The notes under the pieces: generated by a model
What the model was told of the DNA's origin: nothing
Database searches by the model: none
Seen by the model: the letters and a program-made list of their open reading frames with translations, nothing else
Assembly: GCA_015178975.1 (NCBI GenBank)
Contig: WHVD01000033.1
Location: 558,001 to 622,000 of the forward strand
Length of the DNA stretch: 64,000 nt
DNA from: Hysterangium stoloniferum
Taxonomy: Eukaryota; Basidiomycota; Agaricomycetes; Hysterangiales; Hysterangiaceae
Direction of reading: 5' to 3'
Position numbers and translations under genes: made by a program
In this document: positions 1 through 11,477 of the stretch, piece by piece
Layout of the letters: each line of letters starts with the position of its first letter
Numbering within the stretch: the first letter of the stretch is position 1

Positions 1-442
1 ATTTGCAAATCAAGACCTTCATTAAGGAGGGTGTTTATAATTACTATAATCTCAAATATTTACTAATAAAAGTCTTATTTTTACAAAACTCCATCTTTAA
101 ATAGTGATATCTATTCTGAAACAATTATATCATCAAAAAACAACCATCAGAAATAGTTCTCCATATTACATCTTGTACAATTCAGAGTCAATTAATAGAA
201 CCTGTTGTATATGGTTTTCCAAGTTATGTAAATACTTGCTAATACTTTTGTTGTTAATTTGTTTTTTAAAAGTTTTAATGTAGTTATTTCTATGTAAAAT
301 ATGTAAAATATTATTGGAAATTTTTCATACCACAGCTGTCTTTATTAAGTAAAACCCCCCTATATATTCTGGGTATGTTGAATCAAGTAGAAATCTGTTC
401 AGATTGACAGATCCATTCCGAAGTAATACATATGTATTTAGA
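1..442. other. AT-rich stretch with no recognised gene
   Basis: The sequence is AT-rich and short open frames are not convincing. No motif of a known protein, tRNA or element end was found. It forms the left flank of the first solo LTR. Confidence 0.5.
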
Positions 443-447
443 GGTGC

Positions 448-1714
448 TGTGAGGTATCAGCATTATCTCATAATGTTCTCTTAATTTTCTTTGAATTACT
501 TAATATTTTCTCGAATTTTTATTGTATTTTTATTATGTTTATTGTGAAAAATAGGCCTTATTCCTTTTAACTTTGCATAAATAATAGCATATATGGACTC
601 ATATTATGCTATTATTACTTAATTAATTAATTATAATTTTTAACTAATTATTTATATTTTATTTACTTAGTTATTGCTTTTCGGCACCTTGCTGCAGACT
701 TGTCTGCGCATTTTTGGAGTCACATGACATATTAGATAAGCCTGCGGTGTCGGGATGTCACACAAGTCACGGATGTGACTACCCGAGTCATTAATTGATT
801 CCACCGACTCATTGTTTGCTTCCGTCCCGGGGCCACGGCCTTGAACCTTCATGTTCAAGCAAGAGGTTAGAACCCTTGTCTCAGAGAGGGGAATCATGTG
901 ATAAATAAAGGGTAAATAATAAGTAGAATATGAGGTCATTATGATCTAACTAGTGACCTCATAAACTAAATAATTAGCTAATCATTTAGTTATCAAAATG
1001 TATATAAGGAGGGCCAAGTTTCCAATAAAATCATCTTATCTCTCACACATTTTACTGCACAGCTCAGAAGCTTATCTAATCATCCTAAGGACAATAATAG
1101 CCTTAGTCTGATACACTAACTGCAAGCACCTACACTTGCAGCATCTTGAATCTTTGTCAGCAACTCTTGAACTTAGCTAATCATCTAAGTTCCCCCAGCC
1201 TCACAGCTACCCTTTAGGCTTATTAATTACATAATAAACCTAATAAGTATCTAAGTATCCTTACTGAAATTCCCTGCCAATACTAGATTATTCAAGGCCC
1301 AGCCCTAAGTTTATTGAATTAATCAAGTACAAGCACTCAGATAATCCAATGCAAATTATTTTCTCTATTAATAAATTATTAACACCTTGTTAAATAACTA
1401 TTAATAGTTACAAATAGGCATACAAGAATCCGAAGCTTTATATCAAGTCTCTGCTAAGTTACTGTGCATATATTCAGCTTCTAGCCCCTATTCTCAAGGA
1501 ATAGTTCTTTTATTTGCTAAAAGAGTCATATATTGTTCTATTGAACCTTTCAATAATCAAAATAAGCATTCATTTGAATTGTTTAAGCTTAATAGCACAG
1601 CTCATTAATCTATCAGTATTTAAATTACTGGACCTTTGCTTATTTTATTGCTGAAGCTCTGTGACACTATAGCATATATTGAGCTCTCTAAGAGAATCCC
1701 CTGAATACATTACA
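448..1714 (+). mobile_element. Solo LTR, family LTR5 (1267 bp)
   Basis: The element begins TGTGAGGTATCAG and ends AATACATTACA. It is flanked by the perfect 5-bp duplication GGTGC (443-447 and 1715-1719), which shows a retroviral-type integration. A TATATAAGGAGG motif near 1000 is a plausible core promoter and suggests plus orientation. There is no coding capacity. Two further copies lie at 3871-6421 and, truncated, at about 10475-13108. Confidence 0.88.
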
Positions 1715-1719
1715 GGTGC

Positions 1720-1965
1720 CAATGATATACACATGCATGGAATGGACTATCTAAAGGTATCTATTTTTTAAAAGTATTAGTGTTTCAAACTACTAATTTT
1801 TTTTATTGTCTACTTGTGTCCGGAAAGATTCATTAGTTTGTAATGTATATGAGAGAGTTTAAAACTTTTTGAAAGTTTTAAAAACTAAATTATGTCTGAA
1901 TCACATCCCAGATATTTAAATGACCTTTAGAGTATATTAGAATTTGGTATACTTAATAGTTTTCA
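1720..1965. other. AT-rich stretch, nothing recognised
   Basis: No gene or element end is visible between the solo LTR5 and the beginning of the Gag relic. It may be target DNA or a decayed element. Confidence 0.4.
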
Positions 1966-2053
1966 GATATCCTCCTAGAAGGTTCAGATCACAAGAAGGC
2001 TTCCATCTCAGTCAAACTTTTCCAGTTCTGACAATGAGTGTCCAGCCAGTCTC

Positions 2054-3173
2054 TGTGAAGGATAGGTCGCATGGGAGGCCGACTAAAGACTCTAAGCCTT
2101 ACCCTTTAGCTGCTTTATATTTCCTTTCTTTCCTTTATGTTTTATATTTTTATTTCCTTCTCTATCACTCATAAATACGGGCTGTATTCCCTTTTTATTA
2201 GTTCGAGAGTCCATGTATGCTTGTGGGCACTTGTCACAACCGTCACATGTCACATATCGTCACAAACATTCAAAGGTAACTTTCGACAACTCTTCGACCT
2301 ATCGAATTCAACTCGACAAAACCGAACATTAATCGACACCATCGAATCTCTTTCGACATGTCTCATTTCGACGTCATATATGATTTCATAATTAGTTCAT
2401 AACATAGTCATAACGATATGACGAAAAGCATAAAAGGGCTACGAAAGGAGCGAGGGAAGTCAGTCGAAATATCTGTATATTAGTGATATTAGTAATCTAC
2501 TTTGTCGTAACTTCTTCAACAATTACTTCCGTGAGTTCTCGCAACTGGTAATAGCCTCTTACTTCATCAACAGGGCGAATATATACTTCATCGAATGAGG
2601 CTTTCGAGTTCAGTTAATAGAATATTATTCGACTTTATCGAAGAATAATCGATTCGTGACAGCACTCTAGCCCACAAGAAGTATGCACATGTCACAGTAG
2701 TAGTCACACAAGAGAATGTTAGACACTTTTCAATTCCGACAACCATCACCTGCAAGATGCAAGTACTGGTTTGGGGTATCATCTAACAAGACACACACAC
2801 TCTCTCTCTCATCTCCAATTATCCATAATGTCTCTTCGCACTGAAATAGTTGAAGTGTGTTATTATTAATCGGCTCAACTTCAAGTTATCACTTCACATG
2901 GTAAGAACATCCAGCATTGCTCACTTCTCTAGATTATTCTTCCCTTCTTGTGATAAACTTCTTCCCTTATCTACTTGGCCATTGGGCCAACTAGCTACAC
3001 AGTCAGATCGCACCGTAAGGTCAATCTGCCCTTGTAATCACCTACCGATCACACCTTGAAGGTCGATCGTAATCTACAATTTTACTATCTAAAACTACTA
3101 GTCGATCCTTCTTCACACTATTGATAGTTGATAACAATCACATATTGAGTGGTAAACTACTTGACCCTTTACA
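2054..3173. mobile_element. Solo LTR, family LTR8 (1120 bp)
   Basis: It runs from TGTGAAGGATAGG to ACCCTTTACA, flanked by the perfect 5-bp duplication GTCTC (2049-2053 and 3174-3178), and interrupts the Gag relic. It has no coding capacity. The interior carries CA/TC-rich runs near 2790-2815. A diverged copy of its last third lies at about 13109-13487. Confidence 0.86.
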
Positions 3174-4193
3174 GTCTCCTTTCTGGAGGAAATCGCAGTC
3201 TGATACATATAGAGACATAGACTTGTTATGCTTCGTTCTCATTTGAAGGTGAACTCGCATCTAAAACAATGTCATCCTCTGATTGAGGAAGGTAGACAGA
3301 AATGAAAATCAATTCCTCATCAATGTTATGTACTTGTCCCTGTATGCTTAATCCATACACCGTTTCATAAGCCCTCTGATCCTCCACCTCCTCGGTTGGG
3401 TTCTGCGCAGAGCATTTGTTAATAGAGATGTAATGTGACATCCTACCCACATGAGGGCAGTTGTGAAGAGTGGTGGAAGTTCTAACCATTCTATATACAA
3501 AGAATATCAACCGTTTAGGTACGATACCAGGATGTATTGACTGTCTAAGTCTAATACAGACTGAACACATATTGACTGCTTAGTTCAATACGGTAGAGAG
3601 AAGTAGCTATCTAAAGTAAGGTAGAGAGCTAGAACGAATAAGTAGAATCGACTGTTAAGTGCAATTCTGAACGACTGCTCGAGTGCAAAGTAGAGTAACT
3701 AGAGAGTCGAATAATAGAGTAGCGTGGATGTAGTCCACGTGGGTTGAGATAAGGATTGAGTTTCAACTGGTACAGTTCGAAACTCTGATTGAGTAGATAG
3801 CTAAAGCCCATCTGTGACGGTCGAGATGATACACCAATCACAACTTACAGGACACTAACGGGTGTCTGGGTGTGAGGTATCAGTATTATCTCATAATGTT
3901 CTTTTAATTTTCTTTCAATTATTTAATACTTTCTCGAATTTCTATTGTATTTTTACTATAATTATTGTGAAAAATAGGCCTTATTCCTTTTAACTTCACA
4001 TAAATAATAGCATAGCATATATGGACTCATATTATGCTATTATTACTTAATTAAATTATTATTACTTAATTAAATTATTATAATTTTTAACTAATTATTT
4101 ATATTTTATTTACTTAGTTATTACTGCCCGGCACATTGCTTTGCTTTCACACTAGTGACTAGCATTTAGTCACACGAGTGACTGTAACACTAG

Positions 4194-4837
4194 TGTGAAG
4201 AGTCGATAGATTCTGACTGTTCGATATACGAAGAATAGTGTCTATTCAACTACTATTAGCAGATATTGACCGTACAGTACAATACCGTAGATTACTAGAC
4301 AAGCTGTACTAGTAAGAAGACACGCTATGCGTCACAAGAGCAACTGTACAGTTGCTCTTGACGGCTAGAATGAAAGAATGAAAGAGTTGACCTTCACGGT
4401 ACAACTCGTAGCTAGATGTAAAATAGATAATCAACGTGAAGCTGAATATCTAGAGTAAAGAAATAATAGCGCGAGTCGACTATAATGTCGACTAGCACAA
4501 AGACCTTAGATTGGAACTCGACCTTCGCAGTTCGAGTCTGAAGTATGTTAGTATGCAAGAGAATACTATCTTTAAAGGTAGTTGAAACGTTACCCTTGAC
4601 ACCTCTCGCTATTCAACGTCTGGGTCGTTTACGAGGTGGTGTCTGCTGGGTAAAAGTTGTCTGTCTTTTTTGGCACCGAGAGCGCCCATATGTATACACA
4701 AACCTTCGAACTACAAAATCAAGGTGTGCTCGAAATATAGAAAGAATATAAAGAAAGAAAATAAAAGGTAAATAATAAAGTACTATAATCCAGCTATTAT
4801 TCCTTAGTCCAGGTATACATATATGCATACCCTTTAC
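4194..4837 (-). mobile_element. Solo LTR, family LTR1 (644 bp)
   Basis: It begins TGTGAAGAGTCGATAG and ends CATACCCTTTACA on the plus strand, with TSD ACTAG at 4189-4193 and 4838-4842. This is the LTR family of element A, where the sense strand is minus. It contains a perfect 26-bp palindrome at 4335-4360. Confidence 0.9.
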
Positions 4838-4886
4838 AACTAGTCACAGGACTTATTAGATAAGCCTCCAGTGGAAGCACAGGAAC

Positions 4887-5360
4887 TGTGAAGAGTGGTA
4901 GAAGTTCAGACCGTTCTATATATGAAGAAATGAGTAGAAAGGAAAGATATTGACCTATTCGGTGCAATATAAGGGAAAGTGAGAGAAAGAGCACGAGATG
5001 ACGAAGGAGTCAACGAGTGCGATGGTTCGAGTGGACGCCTCGACTATTACAGTTCGAGGCCAGAAGTGTTTAGTAGTTCAGATATTGCTACTTATGTAGT
5101 AGCTGACACGTTACCCTGATCACCGCTCGTAGTAGACCTAGTTTGTGTCTTTCAAGTGGTGGTTCTTGGGTTAAAGTGTGTCTGAGTTTTAATTGGTGCT
5201 GAGTGCACCCACAAGTATACATAATGCTTCGAACTAATGAAATATGCAAGATTCGAAGAATATGAAAGATAGAAAAATATGAATAAAATATGTAAAATAT
5301 AAATGAAATAAAAGGAGTGTTTTACCACAATGATACTGTGGTAAAAGCATACTCCTCACA
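4887..5360. mobile_element. Solo LTR, family LTR6 (474 bp)
   Basis: It runs TGTGAAGAGTGGTAG to CATACTCCTCACA, flanked by TSD GGAAC at 4882-4886 and 5361-5365. A 10-bp inverted repeat, TTTTACCACA facing TGTGGTAAAA, lies close to its right end. A second copy of the same length is at 22337-22810. Confidence 0.88.
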
Positions 5361-7072
5361 GGAACACATTATGTCATCATTCGTGCCTGGCGCTTCAAAT
5401 TTGGGATTGAGGGAATGATTTGTCAGCAGGTGACAATTACAAGATGTCACACAAGTCACAGTCTGGTGTCAGGATGTCACACAAGTCATGGATGTGACTA
5501 CCCGAGTCATTATTAGATTCTGCCAACTCATCGTTTGCTTCCGTCCCGGGACCGCGGCCTTGAACCTTCATGTTCAAGCAAGAGGTTAGAACCCTTGTCT
5601 CAGAGAAGGGAATCACATGATAAATAAAGGGTAAATAATGAGTAGAATATGAGGTCATTATGATCTAACTAATGACCTCATAAACTAAATAGTTAGCTAA
5701 TCATTGAGTTATCAAAATGTATATAAGGAGGGCTAAGTTTCCAATAAAATCATCTTATCGGACACATATTTGCAGCACAGCACCAGCTTATCTAATCATC
5801 CTAAGGACAATAATAGCCTTAGTCTGATACACTCACTGCAAGCACCTACACTTGCAGTATCTTGAATCTTTGTCAGCAACTCTTGAACCTAGCTAATCAT
5901 CTAAGTTCCCCCAGCCTCACAGCTACCCTTTAGGCTTATTAATTACATAATAAACCTAATAAGTATCCTTACTGAAATCCCTGCCAATACTAGATTACTC
6001 AAGGCCCAGCCCTAAGTTTATTGAATTAATCAAGTACAAGCACTCAGATAATCCAATACAATTTATGTTCTTTATTAATAAATTATTTAACACCTTGCTA
6101 AATAACTATTAATGGTTACAAATAAGCGTACAAGAATCCGAAGCTTTATATCAAGTCTCTGCTAAGTTACTGCGCATATATTCAGCCTCTAGCCCCTATT
6201 CTCAAGGAATAGTTCTTTTATTGCTAAAAGAGTTATACACAGTTCTATTGAACCTTTCAATAATCAAAATAAGCATTGATTTGAGTTGTTTAAGCTTAAT
6301 AGTGCAGCTCATTAATCTATCAGTATTTAAATTACTGGACCTTTGCTTGTTTTATTGTTGAAGCTCTGTGACACTATAGCATATATTGAGCTATCTAAGA
6401 GAATCCCCTGAATACATTACACTGGGTAAGTCGTGGTTGCGGTGTAAAAGTGTCTGAGTTCTAAACTATGGGCGCTAGAATACATAAGTCTGGCGTGTGT
6501 GCGCCCACAAGAGTCGATGTACCGCATACATAGGTCGTCAAACTAATTATAGATATATAATAAAAGAGAGAAAACAGAAATAATAAAGGGAATATAGTAA
6601 GAGCTCATCCGACTATATTTCCTGAGTGTATTTTGCCATACCTCTCACAGCAGTCGATCTTAAAATGCTCCAAACTCCCACAGATTCAGCACTCCTTAGG
6701 GGGTTTAGCGATGCTTTTCCTGTCACTTCATTTGAAAAAGAACTTGCCGTGTTTCTTACCTTGTTTCACATTAGATCTCCTAGGGACCGTTTTATCTTCA
6801 GTTTCACTGAGAAGGACATGACCACGATTGATGGAGTTGATTCCCCTAGAGTGTTCTTCCTCATGCCAGGGGTGCGACTCTTCCTGTTTGGCGATCGTGA
6901 CTCTGGGCTTCTGAAACTGGTACTGCTCTCGATGCATTTGGACTCAAGCATTAATCAGAGCCTCTTGTAGATTGTTAGCATAAGTCATGTTTTGTCCTTT
7001 CAATTTTGGTGGAACCCATACAGGAATCGATAAAGTTTAATTTTCCATTGAATGTAGTGAATGGGTGTCTCA

Positions 7073-7814
7073 TGTTAAGAACTGAAAACTAACTAATGTC
7101 AGTTGGCTGACGGGTACTGATTGGAAGGACTTGGCTTCAGCTTATGTGCTGTGCCCTCGCAACTATCCGTCGGGTGTCCTTAAATTTCAGGCAGGCGAAG
7201 ACTGGTCCTAATGGATACCTCTCGGTGAACTGCCGATCAGAACCAAAGGATGAGTCGAGTGTCGGGCCAGGGGGTTGGGGGCCGAGAGTGGGCGAGCACA
7301 TGCAAAGGTGGGTAGCGGGGTGCTTAGTATGAGACTACTGGAGGCGTAAGAGGGTATTCTGAGTCGATATTCTGATTGTCTGGTAGTTACAGCTACAACG
7401 GGTTCATATACAAATATTTGGCATCTAGAAAATACTAACTAGGGGAAAAGCGGAATCGGTATTGACAAATAAGCTTGACTAGGAACGGGAAGGTTATGAT
7501 CAGTTCGGAGGTCAGGGAATAACTGAGAGCGGGATTACGAGAAAAAGAAATAGTCTGAGGGTTACAAGTATATATATAGACATACATGAAACATAGAGTA
7601 AAATGGATCATCATAATGAACAGGGATGTATCAGAGTTAAACAAGATAATACAAGTATATTTGATGGGGGTGTAAATGGAGTTTGATCACCGCAAAAGGA
7701 TACGTCAGTGTCGGGGAACTGATGGCTTCTGATGTGAGGGCTTGAGTGATGACTTGAATCTCTGATAGGTGGTGATAACCTCGGGGACCGTCGGGCTGCG
7801 ACATGGTCGTAACA
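7073..7814 (-). mobile_element. 3' LTR of element H, family LTR3 (742 bp)
   Basis: On the minus strand it begins TGTTACGACCATGTCG and ends TTCTTAACA, matching LTR3 copies at 14257-14976 and 59246-59970. It abuts a G-run polypurine tract at 7815-7829, so it is the 3' LTR of the element whose internal part follows to the right. The left flank is the Gag relic of element G; the 5' LTR of H is missing from the window. Confidence 0.82.
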
Positions 7815-7829
7815 GTATCCCCCCATTTG
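7815..7829 (-). promoter_or_regulatory. Polypurine tract of element H
   Basis: Minus strand CAAATGGGGGGATAC directly precedes the LTR start TGTTACGACC. This is where plus-strand DNA synthesis would be primed in a Ty3/Gypsy element. The equivalent tract of element I (41309-41321) has the same run of six G. Confidence 0.75.
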
Positions 7830-7987
7830 GCCGAAATCCCAAGGAGGCCGAAAAATCTAGATTCCGTACGTAAAAGCTTGTCGGGTATGGTTGGTGTGTC
7901 AAGACATCATGTGACTCGGTAAAAATTTACATATAAAAATTCAAGGGGTCCTGGCGCTTGATTCTCACTTCTCTTCCCTCGACCACC

Positions 7988-8978
7988 ATGACCATAGGCT
8001 CGGGGTCGAAGCCATTCCCAGTTCGGTTGATGGTCACTCCCATGTCGGTCCCAAGTGGACCACCTAGTGCACAGGAACGTCGACGCCTTCTCGAGGAGAA
8101 GAGGAAAGTGTGCGAGGAGGAGGAGTGGAAAGAGAAGGAGGAGCTGGCAGCCATTGAGGTGGAGAAGAAGAAGCTGGCAGTGGAAGAGGCTGCACGCAAG
8201 CACTGGGATGTGGTGCTTGCAAAGAAGAAGCAGTGGGAGGCTGATTGGGTACGAGAGGAGGCGGCAAAACAAAAGCGAGAAGGGAAGGTAAGTGGGTTCC
8301 CATTTCTTTTGTGAACCTTTGCTGATTTGTTTTTTTAGCGCAAGGCCGTGACACCTTTGGAGTCCAATGAGGAGGAGGAAGAGGAGGATGAGGAAGATGT
8401 ACCGGGGCCATCAAGCCCCAAGGTGGGTTTGGTCTCCTAATTAAAAAACTTTCTAATTTTGATTATAGAAACAAAAACAAGCCCCTAAAATGGGGACTGA
8501 AAATGACCCTAAGTGTAACTGGTGCACCAAACAGGGTCAGACTTGTCATTCTCAGGCAAGTGGTCAGGGCCGCACTTGTCAAGAGTGTGCCAATCAAAAG
8601 CTCAGATGCGTATTCCTGGATGCCAATGGAAATGGGTCCTACCAAGAATGGCAGGCCAATGCGTTAGAGGAGCAAAACCACCTCATGCGCACCTATTTCT
8701 CAGAGATGACTTGGTTCCGATTCGAGACACTGTGACAACAAGGTCTAATGACTGAGCAATTGCAACTTTTGGGCATCGGGCTGGAAAAGCAAACCAGCAT
8801 TATAGAGTCCCTTGGAGGGCAACTTGAGCAGTATTTAGAGGTGTCGAGTTGCGACAGAATTGGGCCTGGTGTTGGGGTATCGGAGAAAGTTGGCGAAGAG
8901 GTGTCGGTGGCCATTGGTGAGGGGGAAGGTTCGGAAGCTGGAGAAGAAGGGGAGGTGGTAGAGGAAACTTTTAAGTAA
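7988..8978 (+). pseudogene. Antisense Zn2Cys6/coiled-coil gene inside element H (two introns, one premature stop)
   Basis: The gene is read on the strand opposite to pol, starting about 170 bp inside the 3' LTR and ending about 90 bp before the pol stop. The start ATG at 7988 follows ACC. Exon 1 (7988-8287) is a Glu/Lys-rich coiled coil. Intron 1 is 8288-8338 (GTAAGT...TTTTAG, 51 bp). Exon 2 (8339-8422) is very acidic. Intron 2 is 8423-8468 (GTGGGT...TTATAG, 46 bp). The reading frame stays open across both junctions. Exon 3 holds a cluster spaced C-x2-C-x6-C-x10-C-x2-C-x6-C (about 8508-8610), which fits fungal Zn2Cys6 DNA-binding domains. An in-frame TGA at 8733-8735 breaks it; the frame then continues to TAA at 8976. 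Without that stop the product is about 297 residues. Function is not known; a DNA-binding role is inferred from the motif only. Confidence 0.78.
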
Positions 8979-9066
8979 CTGGAAATATAATGATTTTAAA
9001 CAACCAAAACAAAAGTGTGAATTCATAAGGCATAGTCGGAAAAAGGTCGGATACCGCATGAGAGAC

Positions 9067-9790
9067 TTATAAGGAGTTTAGAGGACCAGGTTTATTCAGA
9101 TAGGCTTGGTGAAACCCTAAAACAATTTCCGAGGCATTGCCAAGCTCTGTAGCTAGGATCCACGAAGTTTCTTCATCTGTTCCTTCATAGCCAGCCCATT
9201 TAACCAAATAAAGTAATTTGCATGAGCATCGGCGATTGTCGATTTTTGAGTCTAGGATCTCCAATATCTCGAATTCGGGTTCTCTGTCAATGATCATGGG
9301 TGGCGGTGGTGGTTGTATGTGATCCAGTATTTTGTTAGCAACACATGGTTCTAACATAGATATGTGAAATACTGGGTGCACTGCATGCATGTTGTCAGGA
9401 CGCCGAAGTGTCCATGAAAGTGTGCCGGCTTGTGCTATAACTTCAAAAGGACCTAAATATTTTTCAGAGAGCTTCTTAGAGGGTCTAGTAGTTCACAAAA
9501 ACTTGACTTTAATGAATACTCGGTCCCCGATCTTGAAATCAGGAGGTGGAAGTCGATTCTTATCTGTGGACTGTTGGTATCATTTTTGGGCCATTGCGAT
9601 AGTTTTTCGAAGTTCTTGATGTAGCTCATCAAGGTTTATAATGAAGTCTTGGATGGCAAATGATATGGTGTGAAGTGATGCAGGGAATAATGGAATGTCA
9701 TTAGAATAGAACTGAGATAGAGTGGCTGGAAAAGGAAATCTTTGGGTATCACAATGCCAGAGAACAGTATATATAGGTTGAAAATACATA
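9067..9790 (-). pseudogene. pol: Integrase C-terminus and chromodomain of element H
   Basis: One continuous minus-strand frame, broken by two TGA codons, carries the end of a Ty3/Gypsy integrase. A helical segment (LDELHQELRKTIAMAQ) is followed by FKIGDRVFIK, then the GPY/F-like module KYLGPFEVI, HPVFHISMLEP, and a chromodomain with LYLVKWAGYEGTDEETSWI. In chromoviruses this domain guides integration to particular chromatin. The catalytic core, RNase H and RT are missing; the fragment fades out near 9790. The antisense Zn2Cys6 gene ends just downstream, so the two genes converge. Confidence 0.85.
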
Positions 9791-9799
9791 TAGGGGCCT

Positions 9800-10470
9800 G
9801 AACAATGTGGTTCTTAACAAAAAGGTTCTAAATCAATGTTTGAACTGGAGATTAGTAGGATGCAAGACAATAATTTATATTAAAAGATTCAATGACAGAC
9901 AGATGAGTGGAATGGAAGGAAAGTGGGGTATGAGTATGAAAGAGAATAAATGGGGAGCTAGAATTTGCAGAAGTCCCCAATATGACATGGGAAGGGCAAT
10001 TACAGCCATATGAGAAGTTGGAAGTCCAATGTGGAACAAAACATCTGACACTTCAAGAGAAACAAATTGAGGAAGAATGACAATACTGTTCCAAGCCAAA
10101 TATGTAGTATGTAAGGATGTTATTCTTGATCCATGACTAAGTATTCAGCAAGATTCCAAAAGGAGACTGACATATGTTTTTTAGGTTCAGTGAATTTACA
10201 AATACATATAATGTATATAATTTAAACTTTAATCACTTTAAAATAAGTCTCTGAATGAGAATAAATAGAAGCTGGAATGTACACAAACCCTCAATAGGAC
10301 ATGGTCACAAAAGGAAATACAAAAGTTACATGATCAAGGATTTGAAAATGCTATTCCATTACTGCTGATGTAGTGTTTAAAGACATTATTCCTGATCCAC
10401 CAGGTCACAAAGCAACCGAGTAAGGTTGTGGGGTGGTAGCATGGTGGGAGCTTGCCCCCCACAGGTCACA
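9800..10470. repeat. Non-coding stretch with a diverged internal duplication
   Basis: No gene is supported. Two blocks, roughly 9940-10130 and 10250-10400, resemble each other: both have GAGAATAAAT, a CAATA/TAGGACATGG-like segment, and later a TTATTC(T/C)TGATCCA segment. They look like an old direct duplication of about 300-bp period. Confidence 0.4.
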
Positions 10471-10831
10471 GCCTTGTAATAGCATATATGAGCTCATATA
10501 ATGCTATTATATCTTAGTTAATTTATTATAATTTTTAAATAATTATTTATATTTTATTTACTTAGTTATTGCTTCTCGGCACATTGCTTGCTCCTATGTA
10601 TGTGCACATTTTTGGAGTCATGTGACCTATTAGATAAGCCTCCGACCTTGGGATATCAAATGTGACTGTAACGACATACTCGAGTCATTATTTGATTCCA
10701 CCGACTCAGCAACTGCTTCCATCCCAGGACTGCAGCCTTGAACCTTCATGTTCAAGCAAAAGGTTGGAACCCTTGTCTCAGAGAGGGGAGTCATAAGATA
10801 AATAAAGGGTAAAAAATAAGTAGAATATGAG

Positions 10832-11477
10832 TGTGAAGAGTCGATAGATTCTGACCGTTCGATATACGAAGAATAGTGTCTATTCAACTACTATTAGCAG
10901 ATATTGACCGTACAGTACAATACCGTAGATTACTAGACAAGCTGTACTAGTAAGAAGACACGCTATGCGTCACAAGAGCAGCTGTACAGTTGCTCTTGAG
11001 GGCTAGAATGAAAGAATGAAAGAGTTGACCTTCATGGTACAACTCGCAGCTAGATGTAAAGTAGATAATCAACGTGAAGCTGAATATCTAGAGTAAAGAA
11101 ATAATAGCGCGAGTCGACTATAATGTCGACTAGCGCGAAGACCTTAGATTGGAACTCGACCTTCACGGTTTGAGTCCGAAGTACGTTAGTATGCAAGAGA
11201 ATACTACCTTTTAAAGGTAGTTGAAACGTTACCCTTGACACCTCTCGCTATTCGACGTCTGGGTCGTTTACGAGGTGGTGTCTGCTGGGTAAAAGTTGTC
11301 TGTCTTTTTTGGCGCCGAGAGCGCTCATACGTATACACAAAGCTTCGAACTACAAAATCAAGGTGTGCTCTAAATATAGAAAGAATATAAAGAAAGAAAA
11401 TAAAAGGTAAATAATAAAGTACTATAATCCAGTTATTATTCCTTAGTCCAGGTATGCATATATGCATACCCTTTACA
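10832..11477 (-). mobile_element. Solo LTR, family LTR1 (646 bp)
   Basis: It runs TGTGAAGAGTCG to CATACCCTTTACA with TSD ATGAG at 10827-10831 and 11478-11482, inserted in an LTR5. The 26-bp palindrome has one mismatch in this copy (near 10977-11002). Confidence 0.89.

Larger units (their letters stand above)
3871..6421 (+). mobile_element. Solo LTR, family LTR5, itself carrying two nested LTRs
   Basis: It starts TGTGAGGTATCAG and ends AATACATTACA, with the 5-bp TSD CTGGG at 3866-3870 and 6422-6426. Inside it lie a solo LTR1 (4194-4837) and a solo LTR6 (4887-5360), each with its own TSD. The remaining sequence matches the LTR5 at 448-1714 closely. It is inserted in an LTR4, so it is younger than that LTR. 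Confidence 0.87.
3462..6649 (-). mobile_element. Solo LTR, family LTR4, split by nested insertions
   Basis: The two halves, 3462-3870 and 6427-6649, together make one LTR of about 630 bp that begins TGTGAAGAGTGG and ends CATACCTCTCACA on the plus strand. TSD GCAGT lies at 3457-3461 and 6650-6654. The LTR sits in the Gag relic of element G and was later hit by an LTR5 (3871-6421). Other copies are at 32656-33282, 44222-44855 and 62819-63447. Confidence 0.88.
1966..7072 (-). pseudogene. Gag relic of element G, in three pieces
   Basis: Minus-strand Gag C-terminal coding sequence is present in three blocks: 1966-2053, 3174-3461 and 6650-7072. Each aligns by eye with the intact part of element B (29690-30550), including the NCPHVGRMSHYISINKCSAQ segment just after the zinc knuckle and the QVHNIDEELIFISVYLPQ segment. 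The blocks are separated by a solo LTR8 with TSD GTCTC and a solo LTR4 with TSD GCAGT; removing both restores collinearity with B. Several frameshifts and stops remain. The right end stops at 7072, where the LTR of element H begins. It cannot encode a working protein; in the living element Gag would form the particle shell and bind RNA. Confidence 0.82.
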
